Origin: Xiphias gladius
Taxonomy: Eukaryota > Chordata > Actinopteri > Istiophoriformes > Xiphiidae
Length of the DNA stretch: 64,000 bases
Reading direction: 5' to 3'
NCBI RefSeq assembly: GCF_016859285.1
Contig: NC_053407.1
Span: 21,478,715-21,542,714, forward strand
Part shown: one piece after another, positions 26,001 through 47,169 of the stretch
How positions within the stretch are numbered: the stretch's first letter is position 1
How the letters are laid out: every line of letters begins with the position of its first letter
Notes under the pieces: generated by a model
What the model saw: the letters and a program-made list of their open reading frames with translations, nothing else
Told to the model about the DNA's origin: nothing
Database searches by the model: none
Made by a program: the position numbers and the translations under genes

Positions 26001-27845
26001 GATTGGAAATAATGGCTGAATGTAACTAGGTACATTTGCTCAAGTACTGTAGTTAAGTACAGTTCTGAGGTAGTTGTACTTTACCTGAGCATTTCCGTTT
26101 TATGCTACTTCATACTTGTACTTCTCTACAGTTCAGAGACAAATATTGTACTTTTTACTCCATTTCATTTATCTATAGTTACTGTTTATTGTAGATTAAG
26201 ATTTAACACACACAACTACGATTAAGAGTTTTGCTATTCCACTAATAAGTAATAATACAACACTGACGGGGCCTATTCTCCTGCATGATGAGTACATTTA
26301 ATTCTATCACTGTAAGTAAGTTTTGCTGATAATGCTTTTACTTAAAGGACAGATTCACACTTTTTCAAATCTGTCATGTTCAAATGTACACTGAAAGAGT
26401 TAGCGATTGCTGTAATCATTCCGCCCTCCTCCTTCTGTGCAACAACATATCAATATATCGGTTATTATCAGGCTTCATGAGTCTAAATTTGTCAAATTAA
26501 GTAGGCGTCTTCCAACTAGTATGAATATGACAAATTATTCAACAAACAAAATCTTTTTCATTGTTCATATATGGGCATCTGACCATTGCTCTACGACAGG
26601 CGTCTGTAAATATCATTTTGGAAGCAAGGCCGTTACTACTGTATTTTGAGGTAGTGCTACTTTTACTCCAGTAAAGTTTTTTTATAGTAGGTTTTCTTTC
26701 TTTGGAAGTTGCTACTTTTATTTAATTAATGGACCTAAATACTCCCTCCACCGTTGACTGTAAATGTTTACCTACTACGTGTTAAACCAGGGCTTATCCT
26801 GATCAGTCCTGCGGGAAGCAGAGTTTAGTAGAGTCATCTCTCTCCTTCAAACCATTTTCTGGGCGAGGCGGCATGTCATGACTGATTGACAGGCCCCTGT
26901 GGACCAATAAAACCCTCCGAACCTTCCTTTGTGCCAGAGTAGCGGTTCACTGTAAATCAAATCTAGCTGCTGGGGATTTTTGGGCATTGGCTCTGCTCTG
27001 TGGCACTCTGGTCTATATTTAAAAAAAAACCCTCACCCTGACCTTGTTTCCCAGTATAAAGAACCTTCCAGGCTCCTGGGACGGCTGTCGTGTTGTTGCA
27101 TTGCACTGTTCGCCCGGTTGCCACCTGGGCTGCACAGTCTCAGCAAGCTGTTAGGCATGCCAGAGGGCAGCTGCTTGATTTTCACATTACAACTAACTGC
27201 TGGGGAGGATTACTAACCGTTTAAGCAGCAAATTGGGCTCAATCACTGGGCTTATTCACTCAGTGCTAATTATAGAGACCCAGCATGTATCCCCACAGCC
27301 TGGAGGAATAGTTTAAAAGTACATTAATCATGAAAAAAGACAGTGAACCTCAGTGGCTCAGTAAAGCTGTCTTTCTTCTTCGTGATCAAAAGTCACATTT
27401 CTTCTGACATCAAGCCTCCAGTGCTTGAGCCAGAGCGTGAACAATAGGAGTGGAAAAGCGTTTGTCGAGTGTCAGCTTTGACCCTAAATAGCAATCCTCC
27501 CCGCTTCTTCATCAGAAATAGACCGCAGAGGGATGAAGTAAAGGGCAAATGACAAAGTTACAGCTTTCAATCACACAGAGAAGTGTCCTAGCTTTGCCTG
27601 CAGGGCCTGTGTCAGCGACAGGAGGACCGTGCCTGATGTACAGACACACAAACACATGCGCACATACATTAAATACAGAGAGAAGGATGGATAGAAAAGC
27701 TTTGATTGACAGCCCTGAGACTTATCTCATTAAACAGCTAATATATTCTGATAAACCACGGAGTTTTACATGCAACACCAGTGGATCCAATGACTAATAG
27801 ATCTTCAATGTCTCTCTCTTTCTATTAGCAGGCGTAAGACCGTAA
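10478..27845 (+). CDS. cald1: Caldesmon 1 (17 coding exons)
   Basis: Actin-, tropomyosin-, myosin- and calmodulin-binding regulator of thin filaments in smooth-muscle and non-muscle cells. Exons, all with GT/AG ends and matching phase: 10478-10551, 14813-14938, 15335-15680, 15774-15815, 15910-16578, 17045-17080, 17184-17251, 17889-18135, 18244-18369, 20354-20397, 20496-20574, 21469-21600, 21679-21828, 23861-23932, 25949-25985, 27832-27845. An earlier non-coding exon is likely. The predicted protein is about 753 aa. The N-terminus MDDDFDRRMELRRQRREQMR and ERLARREERRQKRMKEALER are typical of the family. A charged helix (residues about 197-419) is followed by the troponin T-like, tropomyosin-binding coiled region (EFEKMKQKQQDAEMELEELK). 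C-terminal calmodulin/actin motifs are SMWEKGNV (Trp646), GRVNSWMAK (Trp679) and KRGMWETKK (Trp727). The protein ends in GVRP. The small phase-0 exons 15774, 15910 and 17045 look skippable. The exact 3' acceptor (27829 or 27832) is uncertain by one codon. Confidence 0.95.
11836..12235 (+). repeat. Dispersed repeat in cald1 intron 1
   Basis: Begins 'ctgtcagcaaatcccatgaaaagacc', shared with 5940-6000, and continues through 'gtaacaagtgttgtctgtgttgcaaaagctg'. The end is approximate. The longer open frame at 11,998-12,231 lies in this repeat and has no family resemblance. Confidence 0.4.
12925..13050 (+). repeat. Intronic duplicated segment, copy a
   Basis: 'cttttcagggttctttccttcatctcactctgttctc...' through 'gtccctccagttgctcatctggaaatgtaacaataa' aligns end to end with 14,081-14,205. 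Visible blocks include 'atctcactctgttctc' and 'gttgctcat(c/t)tggaaatgtaaca'. Confidence 0.7.
14081..14205 (+). repeat. Intronic duplicated segment, copy b
   Basis: Partner of 12,925-13,050 in the same orientation about 1.15 kb downstream. Identity by eye is roughly three quarters. It is a non-coding paralogous segment, either a local duplication or two insertions of one repeat. Confidence 0.7.
15910..16578 (+). CDS. cald1: cald1 Glu/Lys/Arg-rich helix exon (223 codons)
   Basis: This exon lies between an acceptor at 15908-15909 and a donor at 16579, phase 0 on both sides. It encodes an almost uninterrupted alternation of E, K, R, Q and M, with repeating units such as KKEEEEKRKKEMEEK of about 13-15 residues. 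Charge pairs at i/i+4 spacing are typical of a stable single alpha-helix. It sits where the long smooth-muscle form of vertebrate caldesmon carries its central helical spacer, which separates myosin-binding and actin-binding ends. That it is alternatively included is inference. The sense strand is nearly pure purine. Confidence 0.9.
17455..17600 (+). repeat. Interspersed repeat fragment in cald1 intron
   Basis: 'aattcaattcaatacaactttatttat' followed by A-rich sequence resembles the 'tcaattcaattttatttat' end of a repeat common in fish genomes. Boundaries are approximate and the family is not named. Confidence 0.4.
19124..19553. mobile_element. Palindromic non-autonomous repeat, copy 4
   Basis: The left end 'gacattttgggaaatacacttattt' and right end 'aagaagcgtgtcttccaaaatgt' are imperfect inverted repeats. 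The internal 'gctttagagctgttagtgggcggattttgggaccttggacagagccaggctagctgtttcc' matches copy 3. The copy sits wholly inside a cald1 intron. Confidence 0.7.
20003..20096. repeat. GT microsatellite
   Basis: GT repeats over about 94 bases with a few GC interruptions near 20,053-20,070. They lie in the cald1 intron about 260 bases upstream of an exon. Open frames through it are artefacts. Confidence 0.95.
20594..21400 (-). mobile_element. AAGTACTTnAGT-rich interspersed repeat, copy A, with nested element
   Basis: Left end 'ttactcagatcctttatttaggtaaaaatacc' and right end 'acttccagtacagtacttgagtgaacatacttag...ccaccattga' are the two ends of an abundant family, inverted relative to the copy at 23,022. 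A segment at about 20,880-21,228 ('ccagtgtttcccagcc' to 'ttttggaacccctgg') is flanked by imperfect inverted repeats and looks inserted. The whole is in a cald1 intron. Confidence 0.6.
21760..21828 (+). repeat. cald1: In-frame GCA/CCA trinucleotide tract in cald1
   Basis: A (GCA/CCA)n run codes for an alternating Ala/Pro stretch and then poly-Ala at the end of the exon 21679-21828, immediately after the Trp679 motif. It is coding, and its length is likely variable between individuals or species. Confidence 0.85.
21829..23860 (+). other. cald1: cald1 intron with repeats
   Basis: An intron of about 2 kb. The first kilobase has a GC-richer patch (22,150-22,300) with no exon I can support. The second half is repeat copy B. 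Splice ends are gca|gtaaga and gtgacag|gatgtg. Confidence 0.55.
23022..23820 (+). mobile_element. AAGTACTTnAGT-rich interspersed repeat, copy B, with nested element
   Basis: Starts 'gtgatggaaagtaactaagtacatttacttcagtactg' and ends 'gtaaagaatctgaatacttcctccgccactg'. The inside at 23,194-23,529 is bounded by the inverted pair 'accagtggttccaaacc' / 'ttggaaccactgg'. The same nested arrangement is seen in copy A. Confidence 0.65.
24217..25234. mobile_element. About 1-kb element with terminal inverted repeats
   Basis: The left end 'taagggactgtatagaaattattaggggg' is the imperfect inverse of the right end 'cctccctattaattttcatacagtcccta'. The interior is AT-rich with no coding capacity visible. It is intronic in cald1 and probably a non-autonomous DNA transposon. 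The target duplication is not clear by eye. Confidence 0.6.
25731..25830 (+). repeat. C run and short repeat fragment
   Basis: A run of C at 25,731-25,741 is followed by 'catttcatttattaggatccccatt...tcctggggtccacagacc'. The second part resembles a fragment of a fish interspersed repeat. It lies in a cald1 intron. Confidence 0.35.
26008..26757 (+). mobile_element. AAGTACTTnAGT-rich interspersed repeat, copy C
   Basis: Starts 'gtaactaggtacatttgctcaagtactgtag' and ends 'ggacctaaatactccctccaccgttgactg'. It is interrupted at about 26,344-26,645 by unrelated sequence starting 'taaaggacagattcacactttttcaaatctgtc'. It lies in the last cald1 intron. Confidence 0.55.
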
Positions 27846-28500
27846 CCGTTGACATCTGCATTTAAATCAAACCTTACCTGAGCAAACACAAGGCTCTGCT
27901 ACTGTACGTGCATCCATTTCCCTTCAACACACCTGCATTTTGCAAGATGTTCACACCAGAATGGGGAAAAGACGAGGGACCAGGATGAGTGACGTTAAAG
28001 GATTCCAGCATCAAAGTTTCCCGGCTTTATTTTTATGATTCATCTTTGCACTGTCTGCTCATATAATAGTGAAAGGATATTGATGCGTATCCATCAGACT
28101 TGACTTGATTTTTTATTTTATGAAGAAATTCAAACATGTCATACCTAGTAAGGGTTTTTCAGGGCAAAGTACCACATGATAAACGATTAGTAGTTAACGA
28201 AGTAGAGTATGTTGTATCCATCCGGTTAGTCCTCGTTGTTTTCAATCCACAAAGTTGAAATAGCAGCTTTAGCAAATTTCAGATGGCTTTGAGGATGCGT
28301 AAACGTTACATTGCTTTCAAGCCACACTGACATGTCCACTCTTTTTGTGATGCATTCGGGCTTTTTATGTTATTGTCATATAGCTTATACCCATTAATAA
28401 GCCTTTGTGTTTTATTGTCATACACAGTCACCGTTTTTTGGGGATGCTAGTCACAGTTTAGACTCCATAGAAAGCCTGTACATATTCAATTTGTTTCATT
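27846..28500 (+). other. cald1: Probable cald1 3' untranslated region
   Basis: The sequence directly after the TAA at 27843-27845 contains no further exon. The poly(A) site is not obvious: candidate signals are attaaa near 28,609 and aataaa near 29,477, both of which fall in repeat-like sequence. Confidence 0.4.
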
Positions 28501-28504
28501 ATTT

Positions 28505-29490
28505 GGTACCACTTTCTCATGAGGGACTCGTTACAGAATAGTAAGTAATGCCTTCCGTAGTGGTCAATACATCACATACTATTGCTTTATAGATCTGTTA
28601 TAATTCATTCATTAAAAAAAACTTTGGGGTTGCTAAATCGTGAATAATCTCTTTGTCTGTTGTTCACAGTTTTGGTCCCACTTTCTCATAAGGAATCCCT
28701 TATCAAGGGATTATAAATTGTAACTAAAGACTTCAGAGGTTAATAAATCATTTAGTAATGTGTTATAGATCAGCTATAAGGCGGTTGGGAGGTGGGTCCA
28801 CCACTTCCAGAGTAAAAACATCTCAACATCTACCGGATAGATTGTCATGTAATTTTGTAACATTCATGGTTCCCAGAGGATGAAGCCTGCTGACCTTGGT
28901 GAGCCCCTGAGTTTTCCCTCTGGCGCCACTGTGAGGTTGATCATTTGGGGCTCTGAGTGAAATGTATCGTCAGTAAGTCGATGGATTGCCATGAAATTTG
29001 TTAGGGACATTTACGTCCTTCTCAGGCTGATTTGGAATAACTCTGGTGATCGTCTAACTTTCCATCTGGCGCCATCATCAGGTCCAAATTTTTCATTTGT
29101 CCGAAACTTTGTGTTTATGAGCAAACACCTGCACAACTGAACCGTATTCCCAATCTTCGACAGCTGCACTCTGTGTTTATTGCTAATTAGCAAATATTAG
29201 CATGCTAACAAGCTAAAATGAGATGATGGGTTGGGTGGATTATTGTAAAACCCTTCATTAACGATTTATCAGCATTTATAACTGCATGCTAGATGGCTTA
29301 TAATAAAGTGAGTTATTAATGGATCGCCAACATTTATACTTGAATTAATACTAAATAGAAATAATAACACCAGTAAAAGGGATTTTTTTTTGATAACCTG
29401 GAAACCTTAAACCCGTTCTTATCAACAGCCTACAACTGATCTAAAAAGCATTAGTAAATGACTTGTTGACTATTAATAAAGCTATGGGTT
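28505..29490 (+). repeat. Interspersed repeats, probably nested
   Basis: 'ttggtaccactttctcatgaggg' (28,504) and 'ttggtcccactttctcataagg' (28,673) are two copies of one motif. The block 28,800-29,225 ('ggatagattgtcatgtaattttg', 'ggattgccatgaaatttgttagggac', 'ctaattagcaaatattagcatgctaac') has the look of an abundant fish repeat and appears inserted in the AT-rich host repeat, which resumes near 29,240. There is no reverse transcriptase frame, so any retroelement origin is inference. Confidence 0.45.
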
Positions 29491-30157
29491 TCCTTACACA
29501 AGAGTCCGTAGACCAGAAGAAAATATCAGTGGCACATTTGGCCAGGACTGCAGCCAGAGTAACACAGTACACAAGTGGTTCAACATTTCTTCCAACGACA
29601 CCTGGGTTTCTGACCTTTCTGAATCGTGGCAGTTTAAAATCACATTTATTATGTAATATAAACACGAGAGAAAGTAAAGTAAAATGCGTGTGCAAGCGAG
29701 TATCCACTGTAACAACGATGCAGTGACCAAATGCAATTTAATTTAACAAGCAAGTAACAGTCTGACTTCTTGCATATCTATCATAAGTTTACATGCCACT
29801 GTCTTTATAGTTTTAATTGCATTGCAGCAGCGGTAAAGGCTTGCAAGACAATCGCTGTGTGCCCTCGTGTTTTAATTACACCTGTAATTAACTTTAAATT
29901 GTAGCCTGGAGTTTCTATTAGTCAGCAGTGCACATGAGTTGAATCCTGCCAAATGTATTGTGAGTCTTCCAGTATTGTTGCGGTGGATTGCTTTGTTTGA
30001 ATGTTTGAAATTATTGTTTGTTCTCGCTTCAGCAATAAAAAAAAAAAAAAAAGTTTGTGTCACAGTTCTGTTGCTTTATTTTTACCTATTGGCGGGGGGG
30101 GGATGCTGCTTCACGTCCTTCCCCTACAACTTGAAAAATTATGGAGTGTTGAAAACC

Positions 30158-30181
30158 GTGTGTGTGTGTGTGTGTGTGTGT
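30158..30181. repeat. Short GT microsatellite
   Basis: Twelve GT units between cald1 and the troponin T gene. Confidence 0.9.
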
Positions 30182-30699
30182 GAGACACAGCTCTAGCTGC
30201 TCCAGCTGTCTAACAATAGACTGACCGGCCATAGGGTGCCAGAGTCACATGTGTAAGAAGGGTTGGACTATGTATCCTCGATGCTCAACCTGTTTGTGAA
30301 GCTCAAGGAGCTGAACTCTGTCTCTCGTCTCTGAGCTCCTGCCGCCTGGGTCACAGGTAAGGACGCTGTCATGTCAGCACTTAAAATTAAAGCCTCGTTT
30401 AGCCATAAACCTTGAAATGAATTGCTCTCTAAAAAATATGTCCTGATTCTTAAGCTGGAGACAAACGAATAAAAGAGTTCAGATATTTTAGAGCCACATT
30501 CAACATGTAACAGAAATGTCTTCACATCCCTGTTTCAGTCTTCTCTCACTACAGCAAAGTTTTTGGCTGTTTGAAGCAAATGTAACTAAATTGCAACCGT
30601 AACTACTAACACAAAGAGTGAGATCACTTGTTATTTACTAGTGTCACTGGTATTAATGGATAGATTTGTATTTTCCTAGATTTGTCACCTACAATAAAG

Positions 30700-31035
30700 T
30701 CAATACTGTACTTAAATACAAGTTTGAGGTTGTTCTTTACTTGACTATCTCCATTTTGTGCTACTTTATGGTGCTTCACTTTTTAAATTTGACTTTGTAT
30801 TTCACCAAAATGATCTGAAAGCTGTGGTCACCCACTTTTAAGACAATAAACACTACATGTACCCTGCTCTGACAAAAAAATAGATTAAATACTTTTGGAC
30901 GAATAATTTGAGGGTGAAGTAACTGAGTAAATTTACTTGAATAATGTATTAGTACAAATTTAAGGTTCTTTACTTGAGTATTTCCATTTTCTGCTACTTT
31001 ACACTTCAGATTCACTACATTTCAGAGGGAATATT
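30700..31035 (+). repeat. AAGTACTTnAGT-rich interspersed repeat, partial copies
   Basis: Two adjacent partial copies: 'tactgtacttaaatacaagtttgaggttgttctttacttgactatctccattttgtgctactttat' and 'gtaactgagtaaatttacttga...acttgagtatttccattttctgctactttacacttc'. They lie just upstream of the first troponin T coding exon. Confidence 0.55.
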
Positions 31036-31286
31036 ATATTTTTTAGTAACTACCAGTAGTTACCTTTCAGATTATAAATGTACATTGCTCTCTCACAACT
31101 CATTACTTACTTCTCCTGCTACTGCCACGGCGAGCTGAGATATTTGGGGGGATACTGACACTCACTGTTAACTTTGTGAACTGTTGTCGTCTCATTCTCT
31201 GCTGCTGTTGTTCAATGATCGGACATGTTTGCCTGTCTAAAAATAGACTAATAGGGATCCATTTCGCAGAGCTCATCTATAACAAA

Positions 31287-34200
31287 ATGTCTGACACAGA
31301 AGAAGTCTTGGAGGAGGAAGTTCAGTACGTTTTTTAACAAATTGCAGCATTTCTCCATTCATTTTAATATTGTTTTAATAAAACGCATTTAGCAATTGCA
31401 TGTTAATAAAAGTGTCATTTTTTTTGACAAATGATTTCTTTTTTCTTTTGTCAATACTGCCATTCTGCTGAAGTGAGGAAGAAGGTAAGAAAGGTGCATC
31501 TGCTCATGCTTTTAGGTACAGTACATTTGATTTCCAAACATTTTACTAATCATTCATTTTCCTGATCACCAGCACATGAGGAGTTGACAGGTGAGAAAAC
31601 CGTCCTTTCATGCTTTTCCTTTTTGTTAATGATTCTTAAATATACGGTGTACTTTTCCACCCACTTGTCAATTTATTCATAATGGCAACTATTTTCTTTT
31701 CCTTGTCCCCAGATGAGTCAAAGCCCAAGCCTAAGTAAGTATCTTAGCTCACCTATAGTGAAGCAATTAAAACACCACTTAATGTGGATTATACAATAAT
31801 AAACTGTTCACATCTGCAGGTTTATGACAAATATAACCCCCCCAAAGATCCCTGATGGTGAAAAAGTGGATTTTGATGTGAGTTGATCTTGTCCAATGCC
31901 TCCCTCTTGACAGAAACACCAGTTTGGCAAACAACAGACTATTTTCTAACAGTGTCTGATCCTGATTTGATGGCAGGACATCCACAGGAAGCGTCAGGAG
32001 AAAGATTTGTCTGAGCTGCAGTCTCTGATCGAGGCTCACTTCGTCCAGAGGAAAAAAGAGGAAGATGAGCTCGTCGCCCTCGTGAACAGAATCGTGAGTG
32101 CGAAGAAGAATCCTGGTGTTTTGTGTCTGGTCCAAATCCCCATGAGTGCTGCAAGTGTGTTTCTTTTTGCAGGAGAAGCGTCGTGCAGAGAGAGCAGAGC
32201 AGCATAGGGTCAGGGCGGAGAGAGAGAAGGAGAGGCAGGCCAGACTTGCGGTATGATCTCAGCGTACATTAACTCATAACCTCACGCTTGAGTTTACAGC
32301 ACCGGACAACATGACGACGCCAGTTTCTCCTCAACTTGTTGCACCTGTGCTGGTACACAGGAGGAGAAGGAGCGCAAGGAGCAGGAGGAGCAGCGTAAGA
32401 AGCTGGATGAGGACGCCAAGAAGAAGAAGGCTCTCACAAACATGACCCAGCAGTACAGCGCTGGACAAAAGGTCATTCAACTTCTTATGGCTTATAGCGT
32501 TTATGCTGGACTTTTACTTGTAATGGCGTAGTTTTAATTTGCTGTATTATTACTTTTACTTCAGAATCTGAATACTTGTTCTACCACCGGCGTATAATAG
32601 CAACAACAGTTTTATAATAATAAAAAAGATTTCCCGTTTCTTCCACTGACTTTATCAATCAGTGAATTCAAAAACAGTATTTATTCCATTGTTGGATTCA
32701 AATTGACTTACTGTCTTTTTTCTTTTAATTTGACCAAAACAGAGTGACAGCAGAAGAGGAGGCAAGAAACAAACCGAGAGGGAGAAGAAGAAGAAGATCC
32801 TGGCTGACCGCAGGAAGCCTCTGGCTATCGATCATCTGAACGAGGATAAACTCAAGTGAGACAGAGCTGTGCAGGGTTTCGTGTATATTTGAACATTGTC
32901 TCAGTCTGCACTCACGTTAATACAGAGATAAACCCAAACTTTGATAAAGTAAATGACATTGTTTTTTGCACAGGGCCACTCATAACTTAACTTTTGATGG
33001 GGGGCGGGGGTTTGTGTTCAGGGACAAGGCCAGCGAGCTGTGGCAGTGGCTGATGGAGCTGGAGGCTGAGAAGTTTGATCTCAGTGAGAAACTCAAAAGG
33101 CAAAAGTACGATGTAAGTCATTCAACGCACAGACGGGGAACTCACCTTTTTAATCAGTTCTACAACAATGAAGCCCCCAGTGACAAAACAAGGAGGTCTC
33201 CCTCATTTGTGATGGAAATTAAAGAAACACAGCACTGGAAAGGCACCTGGAGACAAACAGTTGAAATTATTTTCATTCATTCCATTTTTAATGTTATTTT
33301 AAAGAAATCACAGTTATTTCAGAAGTTTCCTCAGCTTGAGTTGGTCTTTGATATACCTTATGCATAGTCTAGAGACCATGATCAACAGAAACAGTTTCTT
33401 TTCGGTTATCTGGGGCCCTCAGTCTTCCTTGTGTTGTGGTTTCTCAGGTAAAATATGATATAAAATATGTTATGTAAGTCAGAAATATACTAGAAGGAAT
33501 TGAAGTTATGGCACATATTGCGTTTATTAAGAGTTTCTAGCATAATGTTAACAACATCTCTCAGGTATCCTAGCCGTGTTTTTAAAAAATGTTTAACAAG
33601 GTTTGTGTGTCTTTCCAGATCAACCAGCTTCTTTGCCGAGTCCAGGATCATCAGCAGTAAGTACAAAACCCCCCCCCTTGGTGAATTTACTCCTGTTTCC
33701 CATTAAGACTAGATGCTGGACTTGTCTCACAGAGAACAATCCTTTATTTGAGTACATTCTTTGCTACAACCCTCTCTATAGCATGTTATTCTCCACCTCC
33801 ATTTTATTCATTGCAGGCAAATTTATCTTGTAAAATTGCTAATTCATTGATGACTCATCTTCGAGACTCGTTCAATTCTATGAAGGGGTGAAACTTACCT
33901 TTTTGTTTGTTATCTCACTAGAAGCTCAAATTCTGTAACATATTGTTATAATTTCTATTTGACCATAACTGTGAAAGAGAAAATCAAACTGTACCATCAT
34001 GTCAGAAGACGCCTTTGTAGTTAAGATGATCTGCACTTTAAATATCACAGACTTTATTTCCGCATCATCTTAATTGATAACATGCTTAATTCAGTTTGGT
34101 TGGGATTTCTGGTTTTAACCATCAGTACTCTATAAGGGAAAATACACCTTGGTCACAGATTGGTTGGTTGAATTGTTGAATGCTGCAATTAAATGTACTC

Positions 34201-34295
34201 CACTCGGCCTAAACCCACTGTCTGCTTTGCTTTTCCTGCGCCCTTTCAGCGTCAAAGGTCGTGGCAAGGGCAAGATGAGCGGCCGGCTGAGGTAA
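31287..34295 (+). CDS. tnnt2: Troponin T, cardiac (tnnt2)-like, 12 coding exons
   Basis: Tropomyosin-binding subunit of the troponin complex on striated-muscle thin filaments. Exons: 31287-31324, 31474-31484, 31573-31590, 31713-31734, 31820-31877, 31977-32093, 32173-32250, 32361-32471, 32743-32855, 33022-33112, 33619-33656, 34250-34295 (246 aa). MSDTEEV and an acidic N-terminus built from 11-, 18- and 22-nt micro-exons are typical of troponin [55 protein letters not shown] and [11 protein letters not shown] match cardiac type more than fast or slow skeletal type. [16 protein letters not shown] precedes the last two exons. The N-terminus is short, and the C-terminus is GKMSGRLR instead of the usual GRWK ending. 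The donor at 32472 (gtcatt) is weak. An untranslated upstream exon is implied by the acceptor at 31268-31269. Which fish paralogue this is (for example a tnnt2e-type gene) cannot be settled here. Confidence 0.93.
32505..32592 (+). repeat. Fragment of AAGTACTTnAGT-rich repeat in troponin T intron
   Basis: 'tggacttttacttgtaatggcgtagttttaatttgctgtattattacttttacttcagaatctgaatacttgttctaccacc' corresponds to the right end of the copy at 23,022. Confidence 0.6.
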
Positions 34296-34421
34296 AGCAG
34301 CTGCCGGGCGAGGAAGAGGCAGAACGAGACACCAGTGATCGGCCCATGCGTCTGTTGTGTGTGCATTCATTGTTCTGTTGTGTTGTGTTGGGTTACATGT
34401 CAATTATCAACATATCAAAAC

Positions 34422-34427
34422 AATAAA
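34422..34427 (+). terminator. tnnt2: Probable poly(A) signal of the troponin T gene
   Basis: AATAAA about 127 bases after the stop codon, followed by AT-rich sequence. Another AATAAA occurs near 34,705. Confidence 0.6.
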
Positions 34428-34916
34428 TAAGGCATTACAACCACTCTGCTGCCACTCTGCAAACTATGCAGATTTTCTGTTTCTGTGTAATTTTGTCCAT
34501 CATACAGTATAGGAACAGAACACGTTTATACGAAAAACTCGACACCTCACTGAAGATACTGAAACCTAGAAAAATGTAAGAGATCTTATTGAATACAGTC
34601 ATGTAAACACAGGGACAGATATAGGTCTAATTTTGCAGTTTAGAAACAATACTGTTTTTAACAGGAAACAGAAGAATGTGTAAAAATGGTCGGATACCTT
34701 CACAATAAAAATATCTAAATTAAGTGCATTTCTTTGGAAAAATCAGCAGTGGGCACATTATTTTGCCAGCACGTAAAGAGCTGACATGATAAAGAGAGCA
34801 TCTACATGTTGTAGCGTGAGTTTGTCATTTCTAGCTTTAATTCAAATCTACATTAAGAGCAGACATTCCTCAGCAAGGCTCCACATAGTGGTGATGCATA
34901 ACATTATCCATTTATA

Positions 34917-34922
34917 TTTATT
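34917..34922 (-). terminator. dnm1l: Probable poly(A) signal of dnm1l
   Basis: TTTATT on the plus strand reads AATAAA on the dnm1l strand, about 300 bases after its stop codon. The convergent troponin T and dnm1l transcripts would then end about 490 bases apart. Confidence 0.5.
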
Positions 34923-35223
34923 GTTTTAATTACATAAGAAAAATATAACAATCTAGGACAGGAGCATGTGTGATGCCGACGGTGATATGTACTGCCCTTC
35001 ATTAAATCCAAGTCCTCACTGTACATTAAAACTAAGTTTAGATATACACATATCCACACCAGTGCATTTTCAGGTTGTTTGTCTCTGCAGTCTGAAGTGC
35101 TGGAGACTCAACGGGGTGGGGAGGGGGTGGGGTAGTGGGTTCGGGGGTTCTGGGGGGTTGGATAGTCCATGAGGGATGAGGGTCCATGTAAGATGAAGAG
35201 AGCCTGCTGATGAGAGGCCTCCC

Positions 35224-46800
<11,577 letters not shown>

Positions 46801-47169
46801 GGACATCATATACGTGTTGTACCAATGACAAGAAAGATAACTATTTTTCCTCTATGCAACAGTAACTATGGTGAGTACCAAAATATTTATATGTGGAACC
46901 CATGAATGAAATGCATACATTTAAGGCGAAACCGGTATGACCTCGCTTCTTTTTTAAGCCGAGTCCTTGCTTTTGGAAAATAAATTCGACTTTTCTGTAT
47001 CTTAAACTAAAATTTCTGGGAAACTAGCTACTGGTTTGCTGTGTCCGGCCTCTGACTTTCACTTACAAGTCACTTTAGCATCAGCAGAGATGTGCTTCAA
47101 GCAACACGAGCAACACACTATAATGTTAAAAAAAATTGCTAGACATGAAATTGGGCAGACTTTGGAGTC

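Noticed and set aside
29441..29736. Overlapping open frames between cald1 and troponin T on both strands
   Set aside because: They have no homology, splice sites or codon pattern, and lie in repeat-like sequence.
32966..33367. A 133-codon continuous frame as an independent gene
   Set aside because: It is the troponin T exon 33,022-33,112 read through into its flanking introns.
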